From Candidatus Phaeomarinobacter ectocarpi (lineage in GTDB: Bacteria; Pseudomonadota; Alphaproteobacteria; CGMCC-115125), in NCBI RefSeq assembly GCF_000689395.1, contig NZ_HG966617.1, forward strand, positions 2,950,721-3,014,720: a DNA stretch of 64,000 nucleotides, in the 5' to 3' direction. The notes under the pieces were generated by a model, which saw nothing but the letters and a program-made list of their open reading frames with translations, made no database searches and was not told the origin of the DNA. Below, piece after piece: positions 48,574 through 59,077 of the stretch. Position 1 is the stretch's first letter, and each line of letters starts with the position of its first letter. The position numbers and the translations under genes are program-made.

Positions 48574-50790
48574 CTACAAGAAACTCTGCGGGTCGACATC
48601 CACAGCAAGGCGCACGGCATTGGGCAGCTTCACTTGCGCCAGCCATGCGCGCACATATTTCTGCACCTGAAAATCACGCGTCGTCTTGATTAGGAACCGC
48701 ACCCTGTGGCGGCCGCGCAGCAAGGCAATGGGCGCAGGTGCGGGCCCCAGCACGCGAACACCCTCGGCCGCAGGAACAGCACGCGCCAGGTAACGCGCCA
48801 CCTCTGTCGCCTGCGGAAGTTCAGGAGCTGACAATATGAGAGAAACCAACCGGCCATAAGGCGGCATGCCCGCGTCTTCGCGCTCCCGTGCTTCCTGCTG
48901 CAGAAACTGGTCACGGTCTCCGGCCACCAGTGCCTGCATCACCTTGTGATGCGGCATGTATGTCTGAAGGATCACCCGGCCGGGTTTCTCGCCACGTCCG
49001 GCACGCCCGGAGACCTGATGCAAAAGCTGATAAGTCCGCTCAGCAGCCCGTAGGTCGCCGCCGGTCAGCCCAAGGTCAGCATCGACGACACCCACCAAGG
49101 TGAGATTGGGGAAGTTGTGTCCCTTGGCAACAACCTGCGTCCCGACGATGAGGTCCACTTCCTGCCGGGTGATCTGGCCAACGGCCTCCTGGGTTGCAGC
49201 CGGTCCGTGCAGATGGTCACTCGACAAAACACTCAACCGCGCGTCCGGGAACCGTTCAGCGGCTTCCTCCGCAATCCGTTCCACGCCGGGGCCGCAGGCA
49301 GCCAGTGAGTTTTCGCTCTGGCACTCAGGACATTTATAGGGCGTTGGAGCACGCGTGCCGCAATGGTGACACTGCAACTCTTTGCGAAAGCGGTGCTCGA
49401 CCAGCCACGCATCGCAATTGGGACACTCAAACCGATGCCCGCAAGTGCGGCACAGCGTGAGCGGTGCATAACCGCGCCGGTTGAGGAACAGCATGGCCTG
49501 ATTGCCAGCTTCCAACGTGTCCACAATGGCCGTCACCAATGACTGCGACAACCAGCGCCCGCGCTCAGGTGCATCAGCGCGCAGATCAATCGCGGTAACG
49601 TCCGGCAGTTCAGCTGCGCCGTGCCGCTCCGGCAAAACCAGCCGCTGATATCGCCCACGTTGCACATTGACGACGGTCTCAAGCGACGGCGTGGCAGATG
49701 CCAGCACAATGGGAATGTCGCCAAGAGACGCCCGCGCCACCGCCATGTCACGCGCGTTGTAGATGACGCCCTCTTCCTGCTTGAAAGCGGACTCATGTTC
49801 CTCATCAACAACAATGAGACCAAGATCTGCATACGGAAGAAATAGCGCAGACCGTGCACCGACAATCACGCGCGCACGACCTTCAGCGACACCACGCCAG
49901 ATGCGTCGACGTTCTTTTTGGTTGAGATCAGAATGCCACGGGGCGGGAGGCGCGCCAAAGCGCGTTTCAAACCGCTTCAGCAATTGCGGCGTAAGCGCGA
50001 TTTCCGGCAACATCACCAGAACCTGCTTGCCTTGCCGCAAAGCCGTCGCCACGGCTTCGAAATAGACTTCAGTCTTCCCGGCGCCCGTCACCCCATCAAG
50101 AAGCGTGGCGGAAAACCCATTACCCACATGAGCGCCAAGATCATGCGCTGCTAATGATTGCGCATCGCTCAGCTGCGGGCCTTCAAGGTCACCGTCGGGC
50201 TCAATGAAAGCCCTCTCTCCCGGCATCTCAACCACGTCAAGTGCACCTGCCTTGACCAGCCCACTCACGACGCTGGTTCCCACGCCGGCCATTTCGGCAA
50301 TTTCACGGGCAGGCCGGGCGAGCTGCGGTCCGGTCTCGCGCAGCATTTCCAGGACCCGCTGACGCTGGGGCGTGGCGCGTAAGGGCTCTGCTCCACTCAG
50401 GCGATAGCCGGTAATGGTCGGAGCAGGTTCAAGGGCCTGGGGAACCCGCATGGCGAGACGTAAAACAGCGCCCGGTGGTGACAGCGTGTAGGCCGCGACC
50501 CAATCCACAAACTTGCGCAACACGTCTGGCATCGGCGGCGCGTCAAATCGACTCACAATTGCCTTGAGCTTTTTCGGGTCCACCGGCTTGGCCTCGACAC
50601 CGTCTGGCAGCGGGTCCCAGACGACACCGGTCACTTCCCGCGGCCCCAAAGGCACCCGCACAAAGTCTCCCGGCCGCACGTCGAGATCATCCAGAACTGC
50701 ATAGTCATAGGCGCCCGGCAGCGCGAGCGGCAGCAACACACGGGCTGTGACGACGTCAATATCCATATCTAGCGCGGGTTGGTCGGCCAT
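48574..50790 (-). CDS. priA: Primosomal helicase PriA
   Basis: A 738-residue 3'-5' DNA helicase for replication restart. The N-terminal DNA-binding domain starts VVTARVLLPLALPGAYDY. The helicase core has Walker A GVTGAGKTEVYFEAV, the DEEHE box and QKERRRIW, and the zinc-binding region shows CRTCGHRFECPNC and CHHCG. Length is typical. The gene is divergent from the DUF484-xerC pair. Confidence 0.95.
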   Translation of the reverse strand: MADQPALDMDIDVVTARVLLPLALPGAYDYAVLDDLDVRPGDFVRVPLGPREVTGVVWDPLPDGVEAKPVDPKKLKAIVSRFDAPPMPDVLRKFVDWVAAYTLSPPGAVLRLAMRVPQALEPAPTITGYRLSGAEPLRATPQRQRVLEMLRETGPQLARPAREIAEMAGVGTSVVSGLVKAGALDVVEMPGERAFIEPDGDLEGPQLSDAQSLAAHDLGAHVGNGFSATLLDGVTGAGKTEVYFEAVATALRQGKQVLVMLPEIALTPQLLKRFETRFGAPPAPWHSDLNQKERRRIWRGVAEGRARVIVGARSALFLPYADLGLIVVDEEHESAFKQEEGVIYNARDMAVARASLGDIPIVLASATPSLETVVNVQRGRYQRLVLPERHGAAELPDVTAIDLRADAPERGRWLSQSLVTAIVDTLEAGNQAMLFLNRRGYAPLTLCRTCGHRFECPNCDAWLVEHRFRKELQCHHCGTRAPTPYKCPECQSENSLAACGPGVERIAEEAAERFPDARLSVLSSDHLHGPAATQEAVGQITRQEVDLIVGTQVVAKGHNFPNLTLVGVVDADLGLTGGDLRAAERTYQLLHQVSGRAGRGEKPGRVILQTYMPHHKVMQALVAGDRDQFLQQEAREREDAGMPPYGRLVSLILSAPELPQATEVARYLARAVPAAEGVRVLGPAPAPIALLRGRHRVRFLIKTTRDFQVQKYVRAWLAQVKLPNAVRLAVDVDPQSFL

Positions 50791-50912
50791 TTGTTCTCAA
50801 TGCCGGGTTGGCGGGGGCGAATCCCATACCGTACAGTCTACGATACGCAAAAGATTCGTTTTTGCAGTCTGTCGGAAGCCTGATTTTCCGCGCAGATGTC
50901 AGGGAAAAACAC

Positions 50913-51779
50913 ATGACGTCACCCACAGAAACCGGCGGTGGACCGAACACCGAAAGCACCGGCGAAAGCCCAGCCGAAAGCAATGGACCGCTCCAAAGCA
51001 CCCTTGGTGGCGCTGGAGCGCTGCGCTCGGCCCTGACCCGCCCTGCGACAGACGGGGCGCTGACTGCTGAAACCGTCAAAGCCTTTTTGATGGCAAATCC
51101 GGGCACGCTGCATGACGAGCCGGACCTGCTCGCCAAACTGACACCGGATGCCCACCGCGAAGGCGACGGTGTGGTCGACTTTCAGGTCTTCACCATTGAA
51201 CGTTTGCGCCAGGAGATCGAAGACCTCCGCGAGCTGCAACAGGCACTGGTGACGGCATCAGAAGAAAACGCCATTTCCCGTGACCGCATCTTTGCAGCCG
51301 TCCTCAAAGTCCTCGACGCCCGCAATTTTGAGCACCTGATCCACTACATAACCACTGAACTTGCCGACGACATCGAAGTTGATCTCGTGGCCATGGGTGT
51401 TGAAGCATCAGACTCGACCCGCAACATGGCCGGCATGCGCTCGCCAACCGACACACCCGGCGGCCCGTCCGTCATGGTGCTTGAATCCGGAATGGTCGAT
51501 GCGTTGCTTGGCGTCCGGCCCGACGGCTCTCCGCGCCAACATGCGTTGCGCGACGATGTGGAAGGCGCACAGGAGCTGTTTGGGCCCCATGCGGTGCAGG
51601 TTCAGTCAGAAGCGCTGATCCGCATGACGTTCTCCCGCGCAGCACCTCCAGGCATTCTGGCGCTGGGCTCTACCCGGGCGAACCAGTTTTACCCAGAGCA
51701 GGCCGTAGACCATTTGAAGTTCCTGGCACAGGTGATCGAGCGTAATGTACGCCTGTGGCTTGATCTGCCGCCTGCCTAG
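50913..51779 (+). CDS. DUF484 family protein
   Basis: A 288-residue cytoplasmic protein of the DUF484 family, a GAF-like fold of unknown function often encoded next to xerC. Typical features are ETVKAFLMANPGTLHDEPDLL near the start, then VVDFQVFTIERLRQEIEDLRE (helical) and the C-terminal GILALGSTRANQFYPEQAVD. The first 55 residues are Gly/Pro/Ser-rich and probably disordered. ATG 50913 has AGGGA upstream. It is 18 bp from xerC and likely co-transcribed. Confidence 0.85.
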   Translation: MTSPTETGGGPNTESTGESPAESNGPLQSTLGGAGALRSALTRPATDGALTAETVKAFLMANPGTLHDEPDLLAKLTPDAHREGDGVVDFQVFTIERLRQEIEDLRELQQALVTASEENAISRDRIFAAVLKVLDARNFEHLIHYITTELADDIEVDLVAMGVEASDSTRNMAGMRSPTDTPGGPSVMVLESGMVDALLGVRPDGSPRQHALRDDVEGAQELFGPHAVQVQSEALIRMTFSRAAPPGILALGSTRANQFYPEQAVDHLKFLAQVIERNVRLWLDLPPA

Positions 51780-51797
51780 AGCAAGAGCACCATCAGT

Positions 51798-52763
51798 GTG
51801 AGCGCATCTGACCCTGTTCGAGAGGCCCTGCCGCGTAAGACACGCGACGCTCTGGACGGCTGGCTTTCTTCTCTTGCTCTCGAGCGGCGCCTCAGCGCGC
51901 ACACGGTCACCAACTACCAGCGCGACGTCCTTGGCTTTCTGAGCTTCACCGCCCACCACACGGGCGAATCCGTTTCTTTCAGCACGCTCAGCAAACTGCG
52001 GGCGGCTGACTTTCGCGCATGGCTTGCCCAGCGCCGCACACACGATGATGTCGGTCCGCGCACATTGGCACGCGGGCTGTCGGCTGTTCGCACCTTCTTT
52101 CGCTACCTCGCCCGCGAGGACATGGCCGACAACGCTCAAATCGCTCTGGTGCGCACGCCAAAGCAGCCAGTCTCTATACCCAAGGCGCTGAGCGTCGAGG
52201 CTGCTGACAAACTGCTCGACAATCTGGAACCCGACAAAAGCTGGACGCAGGCCCGGGATCTGGCGGTCCTGACGCTTCTGTATGGGGCTGGACTGCGCAT
52301 CAGCGAGGCACTCTCGCTGGATGTAAGAGATTGGCCCAGGCGCGGCACGCCCCTGCGCGTCATCGGCAAGGGCAACAAGACGCGCGTCCTGCCCGTGATC
52401 GATGCCATTCATGACGCTGTGGAGGACTACCGCGAGCAGTGCCCGCATGGACTGGACCCGTCAGGTCCGCTCTTCGTTGGCGCACGCGGTGGGCGTCTTA
52501 ACCCTCGAAGTCTTCAGGGCACGCTGGCACGCCTGCGCTCAGGACTGGGGCTACCGGACAGCGCGACACCGCATGCCCTTCGCCATTCCTTCGCAACACA
52601 CCTGCTTGGAGCCGGGGGTGATCTGCGGACCATCCAGGAACTTCTGGGTCACGCGAGCCTGTCCACAACGCAAACCTACGCAGCTGTTGACACCGCACGG
52701 CTGATGGAAGTCTATGACGCCGCCCACCCAAGGGCAGGTTCAGGCTCAGCCGACAAAGGCTAA
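51798..52763 (+). CDS. xerC: Tyrosine recombinase XerC
   Basis: A 321-residue site-specific recombinase that resolves chromosome dimers at dif with XerD. The catalytic set is complete: R167 (GAGLRISEAL), K191 (IGKGNKTR), H259 and R262 (HALRHSFATHL), H285 (LLGHASLSTT) and nucleophile Y294 (TQTYAAVD). The N-terminal SAM-like core-binding domain is about 15-115. The start is GTG. It converges on lpdA with 11 bp between stop codons. Confidence 0.93.
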   Translation: MSASDPVREALPRKTRDALDGWLSSLALERRLSAHTVTNYQRDVLGFLSFTAHHTGESVSFSTLSKLRAADFRAWLAQRRTHDDVGPRTLARGLSAVRTFFRYLAREDMADNAQIALVRTPKQPVSIPKALSVEAADKLLDNLEPDKSWTQARDLAVLTLLYGAGLRISEALSLDVRDWPRRGTPLRVIGKGNKTRVLPVIDAIHDAVEDYREQCPHGLDPSGPLFVGARGGRLNPRSLQGTLARLRSGLGLPDSATPHALRHSFATHLLGAGGDLRTIQELLGHASLSTTQTYAAVDTARLMEVYDAAHPRAGSGSADKG

Positions 52764-52774
52764 CACCCTATCCG

Positions 52775-54181
52775 CTACATGCTCAGTGAGCGACCATCCA
52801 CGGCAAGAGCTGCTTCCTTGACGGCTTCCGTCAATGTCGGGTGCGCATGGCAGGTCCGGGCGATGTCTTCGGACGACGCGCCAAACTCCATGGCCAACGC
52901 TGCTTCCGCGATCATCGTGCCGGCTTCCATACCGAGGATGTGGACGCCGAGAACGCGGTCAGTTTTTGCGTCGGCAAGGATTTTCACAAATCCATCCGCC
53001 TGCTTGTTGACCTTGGCACGACCATTGGCACTGAACGGGAACTTGCCGACCTTGTAGTCGACGCCTGCCTCTTTCAGTTCTTCTTCCGTCTTGCCGACCG
53101 TGGCCACTTCCGGAGCCGTGTAGATCACGCCGGGGATCACATCATAATTCACATGGCCGGATTGGCCCGCGAGGATTTCTGCGATCGCAACGCCTTCGTC
53201 TTCAGCCTTGTGCGCCAGCATCGGACCGATGATGGCGTCACCAATGGCGTAGATACCATCCACATTGGTTTTGAAATGGGCATCCGTCGCAATGCGTCCA
53301 CGATCATCCATCTCAACACCCGCTTCTGCGAGGCCCAGACCGTCCGTGTAGGGGCGGCGTCCAATCGCCACGAGTGCGTAATCCGCTTCAATGACTTCTG
53401 TGTCCCCACCCTTGGCAGGTTCTACAGAAACCTTGAGACCGTTCTTTGTCTTGTCGATGCCAGTCACTTTTGTGCCCAGCTTGAAGTCAAAGCCCTGCTT
53501 CTTGAGAATGCGCTGGAACTGCTTGGCAACTTCATTGTCTGTGCCGGGAATGATGCGGTCGAGGAATTCAACCACCGTCACCTTGGCCCCCAGACGGGAC
53601 CAGACCGAGCCGAGCTCAAGCCCGATGACACCACCGCCGACAACCAGCAGATGCTTGGGCACTTCCGGCAGTGTCAAAGCGCCGGTCGAGGAGACAATGC
53701 GTTCCTCGTCGATCTCCACACCCGGCAGAGGCATGACGTCAGACCCGGTGGCAATCACGATGTTCTTGGTCTCAAGCACACGTGTGCCGCCATCATTGAG
53801 CGCCACTTCGACCTTGCCGGGTGACAGTACCTTGCCGGTGCCAAAAACCGGCTCGACCTTGTTCTTCTTGAACAGGAACGCAATGCCTTTGGTGTTGCCA
53901 TCCACACCTTCGTCCTTGAACGCCATCATCTTGGGCAGATCAAGCGACACCCCTTTGACGTTGATGCCCAGGTCAGCCATGTGGCCGGTGCTTTCCGCAT
54001 AAAGCTCGGATGCATGCAGTAGGGCCTTTGAGGGAATGCAGCCAATGTTGAGGCAGGTGCCGCCAAGTGTTTCGCGCTTTTCAACGCACGCGACCTTGAG
54101 GCCGAGCTGGGCTGCACGAATGGCGCCGACATAGCCACCGGGGCCGGCACCGATCATCACAAGATCAAACTGGTCAGACAC
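52775..54181 (-). CDS. lpdA: Dihydrolipoamide dehydrogenase (E3)
   Basis: A 468-residue FAD disulfide oxidoreductase that reoxidises dihydrolipoamide for the 2-oxoglutarate (and perhaps pyruvate) dehydrogenase complex. FAD motif [17 protein letters not shown], redox pair C43/C48 ([13 protein letters not shown]), NAD motif [15 protein letters not shown] and the C-terminal His-Glu pair in [10 protein letters not shown] use GTG 54181 because AGGAG lies about 9 bp upstream; the open frame continues to a GTG at 54208. Last gene of the sucA-sucB operon. Confidence 0.96.
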   Translation of the reverse strand: MSDQFDLVMIGAGPGGYVGAIRAAQLGLKVACVEKRETLGGTCLNIGCIPSKALLHASELYAESTGHMADLGINVKGVSLDLPKMMAFKDEGVDGNTKGIAFLFKKNKVEPVFGTGKVLSPGKVEVALNDGGTRVLETKNIVIATGSDVMPLPGVEIDEERIVSSTGALTLPEVPKHLLVVGGGVIGLELGSVWSRLGAKVTVVEFLDRIIPGTDNEVAKQFQRILKKQGFDFKLGTKVTGIDKTKNGLKVSVEPAKGGDTEVIEADYALVAIGRRPYTDGLGLAEAGVEMDDRGRIATDAHFKTNVDGIYAIGDAIIGPMLAHKAEDEGVAIAEILAGQSGHVNYDVIPGVIYTAPEVATVGKTEEELKEAGVDYKVGKFPFSANGRAKVNKQADGFVKILADAKTDRVLGVHILGMEAGTMIAEAALAMEFGASSEDIARTCHAHPTLTEAVKEAALAVDGRSLSM

Positions 54182-54241
54182 GGGCGTATTCTCCTTTGGC
54201 GCAGCCACTCAACGGCTGCCTGAATTAGTTTGCGGGTGGCA

Positions 54242-54589
54242 CTATTTCGAAGGTGGCAAGGGTACCTTTGCACCGCTCAACCCTGTGTCACCTGGCGCAG
54301 CACTCTGCGACGGCATGTAAAAGGCGTGCTCTTCAGCCCAATAAAGGCGCTCATCAACACGCACACGAACAAACGGCCCACCAGGCGCCTTGGGCGCGCG
54401 ACCAACCGGACCATAAAGGTCCATGTGCTTTTCAACGCGGACACATGCAGGCACATCAGTGCCCGACGCCACCGTCTGAAAGTCTTCAAGCTGCGGACAG
54501 ACAAGCGCTGTTTCGGCAGACACCATCAGCGCGCTGGCTGGAGACGCAAGAAACACACTCAGTCCTGCAATGGTGAGCAGACGGATCAC
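54242..54589 (-). CDS. Small exported protein in the odh operon (unknown)
   Basis: A 115-residue protein whose ATG overlaps the sucB stop by 4 bases (ATGA), with lpdA starting about 60 bp after it. An N-terminal signal peptide ([20 protein letters not shown]) predicts export, so it is an envelope protein encoded between two cytoplasmic enzyme genes. The mature part has two cysteines ([20 protein letters not shown]) and a Pro-rich C-terminus. No family is recognised. Reading-frame quality, overlap and signal peptide support a real gene. Confidence 0.7.
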   Translation of the reverse strand: MIRLLTIAGLSVFLASPASALMVSAETALVCPQLEDFQTVASGTDVPACVRVEKHMDLYGPVGRAPKAPGGPFVRVRVDERLYWAEEHAFYMPSQSAAPGDTGLSGAKVPLPPSK

Positions 54590-55824
54590 AGGTCAAGCAA
54601 CAGGCGCTGTGGATCTTCGAGGCTTTCCTTGACGCGCACCAGGAAGGTCACAGCTTCGCGGCCATCCACAATGCGGTGATCATAGGAAAGCGCCAGATAC
54701 ATCATCGGACGGATTTCGATCTGGCCGTTCACCACCATCGGGCGTTCCTGGATCTTGTGCATACCCAGAATGCCGGACTGCGGCGCGTTGAGGATCGGCG
54801 TCGACATCAGCGAGCCGTACACTCCCCCATTGGAAATGGTGAAAGTGCCACCCTGCATCTCATCCATGGTGAGCTTGCCATCGCGGGCACGGCGACCAAA
54901 ATCGTTGATCGTGCCTTCGATGTCCGCAACGGACATCTCATCTGCATTTCGCACCACCGGCACAACAAGACCGTTCGGCGTACCAACAGCAACACCCATG
55001 TGAACGAAATTCTTGAAGACGAGCTCTTCGCCATCAATCTCGGCATTGACCTGCGGCAGCTCTTTCAACGCATGGGTACATGCCTTGACGAAGAAGCCCA
55101 TGAAGCCGAGGCGAACGCCATGCTTCTTTTCAAACAGTTCTTTGTACTGTTTGCGCAACTCCATCACCGGACCCATGTCCACCTCGTTGAAGGTGGTGAG
55201 CATCGCGGCGGTGTTCTGAGCTTCCTTGAGGCGGCGCGCGATTGTCTTGCGCAGACGCGTCATCTTCACGCGCTCTTCGCGTGGTGCATCTTCCGCAGAC
55301 GAAGGCGCACGCGGCGCAGACGTTGGCGCCGGGGCTGCCGGGGCTTCCGCCTTGGCTTCAAGCGCTGCCTGAACGTCTGCTTTTACAAGCCGACCGCCCT
55401 TGCCTGTACCTTCGATTGTCGAGGGGTCCACATTGTTTTCTTCCACCATCTTGCGAACGGCAGGAGAAAGTGGCGGCTCATCTGATGCGGCGGCAGGAGC
55501 AGGCTCAGCCTTGGCCGGGGCCGGATCGGATTTCGCAGGAGCCGGTGCAGGTTCTGCTTTCTTCTCGGTTACTTTGACATCACCGGCGCCTTCGCCAATG
55601 GCACCAAGAAGCGCATCCACTTCAACCGTGTCGCCTTCCTCGGCGGTAATTTCAGCAAGCACACCGGCCGCAGGTGCAGGAACTTCCAGCGTCACCTTGT
55701 CGGTTTCAAGCTCCAGCAGAGGCTCGTCGGCAGCCACTGCATCGCCAGGTTTCTTGAACCACTGCGCCACCGTTGCTTCGGTAACGGATTCGCCAAGCGT
55801 GGGAACTCTGATTTCCGTGCTCAT
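54586..55824 (-). CDS. sucB: Dihydrolipoyl succinyltransferase (E2 of 2-oxoglutarate dehydrogenase)
   Basis: A 412-residue E2. One N-terminal lipoyl domain with lipoylated lysine K43 ([12 protein letters not shown]), an Ala/Pro linker, a peripheral-subunit-binding domain ([18 protein letters not shown]), a second linker and the catalytic core with [13 protein letters not shown]. It forms the complex core that links SucA and LpdA. It starts 55 bp after sucA, and its stop is coupled to the small exported protein gene. Confidence 0.96.
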   Translation of the reverse strand: MSTEIRVPTLGESVTEATVAQWFKKPGDAVAADEPLLELETDKVTLEVPAPAAGVLAEITAEEGDTVEVDALLGAIGEGAGDVKVTEKKAEPAPAPAKSDPAPAKAEPAPAAASDEPPLSPAVRKMVEENNVDPSTIEGTGKGGRLVKADVQAALEAKAEAPAAPAPTSAPRAPSSAEDAPREERVKMTRLRKTIARRLKEAQNTAAMLTTFNEVDMGPVMELRKQYKELFEKKHGVRLGFMGFFVKACTHALKELPQVNAEIDGEELVFKNFVHMGVAVGTPNGLVVPVVRNADEMSVADIEGTINDFGRRARDGKLTMDEMQGGTFTISNGGVYGSLMSTPILNAPQSGILGMHKIQERPMVVNGQIEIRPMMYLALSYDHRIVDGREAVTFLVRVKESLEDPQRLLLDL

Positions 55825-55879
55825 GTTATGGCCTCTTTGGTGCGGCTTTTGTCAGCCGTCGTGAAACGTAATGTGAAAA

Positions 55880-58846
55880 CTAGATGGTGAGCGCTTCATC
55901 CAGGAACATGTTGAGTTCCTGCTTGTGCTTGCTCATCAAGCCGGTTGCTGTGGATGCTGTGGAGGCACGGCCCGCATAACGCGCACGCCGGTGCTTGGCA
56001 TCAATGTGTTTCAGAACCCATTCGATGTTGGGCTCCATGAATGTCCACGCGCCCATATTCTTGGGTTCTTCCTGACACCACATCATGTCCGCATTCGCGA
56101 AGCGTTCCAGCTCCTTGATCATGGATTTGGCGGGAAATGGGTAGAGCTGCTCCACGCGCATCAGATAAATGTCATCAATGCCGCGCTTCTCACGCTCTTC
56201 CAGCAGATCGTAATAGACCTTGCCCGAGCACATGACCACGCGCCTGATCTTCTGCGACTCCACCAGTTTGACGGTCGAGCCGGGCATGTATTCCGCGTCA
56301 TCCCACAACACCCGGTGGAAGGAAGAACCTTCGCCCATTTCCTTGAGTGTCGAGACGGCCTTCTTATGCCGCAACAGCGACTTGGGCGTCATGATGATCA
56401 GCGGCTTGCGGAACTTCCGATGCAGCTGACGGCGCAGGATGTGGAAGTAGTTTGCCGGCGTCGTGCAATTGGCAATCTGCAGATTGTCCTCTGCACACAG
56501 CTGCAGGTAACGCTCAAGGCGGGCCGAGGAATGCTCCGGACCCTGACCTTCATAACCATGCGGCAGCAGCATCACGAGACCCGACATGCGCAACCACTTG
56601 CGCTCACCCGATGAGATGAACTGATCAATGATGACCTGAGCACCGTTGGCAAAATCGCCGAACTGCGCTTCCCACAGGACAAGCGCATTGGGCTCGGCCA
56701 GCGAGTAGCCATACTCATAGCCAAGCACGGCAGCCTCAGACAGCATCGAATCGACCACGTCGTACTCGACTTGACCTTCTTTGAGATTGTTGAGCGGCAT
56801 GTACCGCTCTTCGGTTTCCTGATCGATGATGGCGGAGTGGCGTTGCGAGAACGTGCCGCGCGTTGAGTCCTGACCCACAAGGCGGACAGGAAACCCTTCA
56901 TCTATGAGGGAACCGAACGCGAGCGACTCAGCAGTGGCCCAGTCAATACCCTCACCAGCCTGCACCACATCCATGCGCGCCTTGAAAACGCGCTTCAGCG
57001 TGCGGTGCGCATTCACTTCTTCAGGAATGGTCGCAAGCTTGGTGCCGATCTCCTGCAGTGTCTGCACAGGCACCGCTGTTTCACCGCGACGGGCTTCGCC
57101 TTCGGCAACGGAAAGACCGCTCCAGCGCCCGTCCAGCCAGTCAGCCTTGTTGGTGCGGAAATTGTCAGCTGTGTCAAAGCTTTCGGAGAGCATCGCGTTG
57201 AAACTCTCCTTCATGCCGTCGATCTCAGCCTGATCCACCAGACCCTCAGCAATCAGACGCTCTGAATAGATCTGCAGCGTCGTCGGCTGCTTCTTGATGG
57301 TCTTGTACATCAGCGGCTGGGTGAACATGGGCTCGTCGCCCTCGTTGTGCCCAAAGCGCCGGTAGCAGAACATGTCGATGACCACGTCAGCGCCGAACTG
57401 CTGACGGTATTCCGTCGCGATCTTCGCCACGTGAACCACGGCTTCCGGATCATCCCCATTCACATGGAAGATCGGTGCCTGAACCATCTTGGCAACGTCA
57501 GACGGATAAGGCGACGAGCGCGAGAAACGCGGGCTGGTCGTAAAGCCAATCTGGTTGTTGACGATGAAGTGGATGGTGCCGCCATTGCGACCACCCTTAA
57601 GTTGCGACAGCCCAAAGCATTCAGCCACGATGCCCTGACCCGCAAAGGCCGCGTCGCCGTGCAACAGAATTGGCATGACCTTGGTACGGTCACGACCATG
57701 CTGCATGTCCTGCTTGGCGCGGGCCTTGCCCAGCACCACCGGGTTCACCGCTTCCAGGTGAGACGGGTTGGCCGTCAGTGACAGGTGAACCTTGTTGCCG
57801 TCAAACTCACGGTCAGACGACGTACCCAGATGGTACTTCACGTCTCCTGAGCCGGCGATGTCTTCGGGGTTGACCGAACCACCTTTGAACTCATGGAAGA
57901 TCGCCTGGTACGGCTTGCCCATAACTGTCGCGAGCACATTGAGGCGACCACGGTGCGGCATGCCGAGGATGATTTCCTCAAGGCCCATATTGCCGCCGCG
58001 CTTGATGATCTGCTCCATGGCAGGGATGAGGCTTTCGCCACCATCCAGACCAAAGCGCTTTGTGCCCGTATATTTGACGTGCAGAAAATTCTCGAAGCCT
58101 TCAGACTCGATGAGTTTTTGAAGGATCGCCTTCTTGCCCATGTCCGTGAAAGACACTTCCTTGCCACGGCCCTCGATGCGCTCCTGGATCCAGCCTTTTT
58201 GTTCCGGATCAGCGATGTGCATGAACTCGACGCCGATGGTGTCGCAGTAGGTGCGCCATAGGATTTCCATCATCTCATTGATGGTAGCCGTCTCCAGACC
58301 CAGCACATGGTCGATGAAGATCGGACGATCCATGTCGTCGTCGGTAAAACCGTATGACATTGGGTTGAGTTCGGGATGATCTTTCGGCGGCTCAATGTTC
58401 AGCGGGTCAAGCTTGGCAATGAGGTGGCCACGAATACGGTAGGCACGGATCATCATGATCGCGCGGATGGAATCGAGGGTAGCTGCCCGCACCTGCTCGT
58501 CAGTCAGGCTGACGCCCGCACTGGATGCCTTGCCTTCGATTTTGCCCTTCAGGTGGGATTCGGCTTCACCCCAGTTGCTGTCCAGAGCCGAAACCAGGTC
58601 GCCATTGGCCAGCGGCGGCCAGTCGGCGCGCGCCCAGGAAGGCCCATTGGCTTCGGTTGCAACCGCACCCGGATCATCCTTCAGACCATCAAAATAGGCC
58701 CGCAGACGCGCATCCACAGAACTGGGGTTCTGGGCGTACCGGTGGTGCATCTGTTCGAGATATTGGGCGTTGCCGCCATAAAGGAATGACGTCTCGTCAA
58801 AGGCTTCATTTGCAGGCGTCCGCTGACGCCCCGAGCCATCTGCCAT
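55880..58846 (-). CDS. sucA: 2-Oxoglutarate dehydrogenase E1
   Basis: A 988-residue thiamine-diphosphate decarboxylase that starts oxidation of 2-oxoglutarate to succinyl-CoA. N-terminal segment ANEAFDETSFLYGGNAQYLE, then EIILGMPHRGRLNVLA, HGDAAFAGQG (ThDP region), RFGHNEGDEPMFTQP and YGYSLAEPNALVLWEAQFGD. Length and order are typical of the alphaproteobacterial enzyme. First gene of the sucA-sucB-(small protein)-lpdA run, separated from sucD by a hairpin. Confidence 0.97.
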   Translation of the reverse strand: MADGSGRQRTPANEAFDETSFLYGGNAQYLEQMHHRYAQNPSSVDARLRAYFDGLKDDPGAVATEANGPSWARADWPPLANGDLVSALDSNWGEAESHLKGKIEGKASSAGVSLTDEQVRAATLDSIRAIMMIRAYRIRGHLIAKLDPLNIEPPKDHPELNPMSYGFTDDDMDRPIFIDHVLGLETATINEMMEILWRTYCDTIGVEFMHIADPEQKGWIQERIEGRGKEVSFTDMGKKAILQKLIESEGFENFLHVKYTGTKRFGLDGGESLIPAMEQIIKRGGNMGLEEIILGMPHRGRLNVLATVMGKPYQAIFHEFKGGSVNPEDIAGSGDVKYHLGTSSDREFDGNKVHLSLTANPSHLEAVNPVVLGKARAKQDMQHGRDRTKVMPILLHGDAAFAGQGIVAECFGLSQLKGGRNGGTIHFIVNNQIGFTTSPRFSRSSPYPSDVAKMVQAPIFHVNGDDPEAVVHVAKIATEYRQQFGADVVIDMFCYRRFGHNEGDEPMFTQPLMYKTIKKQPTTLQIYSERLIAEGLVDQAEIDGMKESFNAMLSESFDTADNFRTNKADWLDGRWSGLSVAEGEARRGETAVPVQTLQEIGTKLATIPEEVNAHRTLKRVFKARMDVVQAGEGIDWATAESLAFGSLIDEGFPVRLVGQDSTRGTFSQRHSAIIDQETEERYMPLNNLKEGQVEYDVVDSMLSEAAVLGYEYGYSLAEPNALVLWEAQFGDFANGAQVIIDQFISSGERKWLRMSGLVMLLPHGYEGQGPEHSSARLERYLQLCAEDNLQIANCTTPANYFHILRRQLHRKFRKPLIIMTPKSLLRHKKAVSTLKEMGEGSSFHRVLWDDAEYMPGSTVKLVESQKIRRVVMCSGKVYYDLLEEREKRGIDDIYLMRVEQLYPFPAKSMIKELERFANADMMWCQEEPKNMGAWTFMEPNIEWVLKHIDAKHRRARYAGRASTASTATGLMSKHKQELNMFLDEALTI

Positions 58847-59001
58847 TTTGTGTCGCTCCCGCGCGGTCGCAAGGTGCTGTGGGGCTTATCGGCCCGCGCG
58901 CTTTCGAATACCAAAAGCCCCAAATTCCCCGCAGCTTCGCACGGGTTTGGTTAACGCGCTATTCAAAATGCCCCAAATTCCGGTGACATTTTGAGAATAC
59001 T

Positions 59002-59037
59002 GGCCCCGCGAAACCGCATAGGGGTTCTCGCGGGGCC
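59002..59037 (-). other. Strong hairpin between sucD and sucA
   Basis: A 10-bp GC-rich stem (GGCCCCGCGA / TCGCGGGGCC) encloses a partly paired interior (AACC / GGTT) in the 231-bp gap. On the reverse strand no T run follows, so it may only partly separate sucCD from sucAB transcription, for example as an RNA-processing or mRNA-stability element. Confidence 0.6.
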
Positions 59038-59077
59038 GGCATTCATTTTGTCTTCACGAAATCGATTAGCCCCCGGG

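Noticed and set aside
52841-53824. Long forward open frame of 327 codons opposite lpdA
   Set aside because: Antisense to conserved lpdA with no protein family resemblance.
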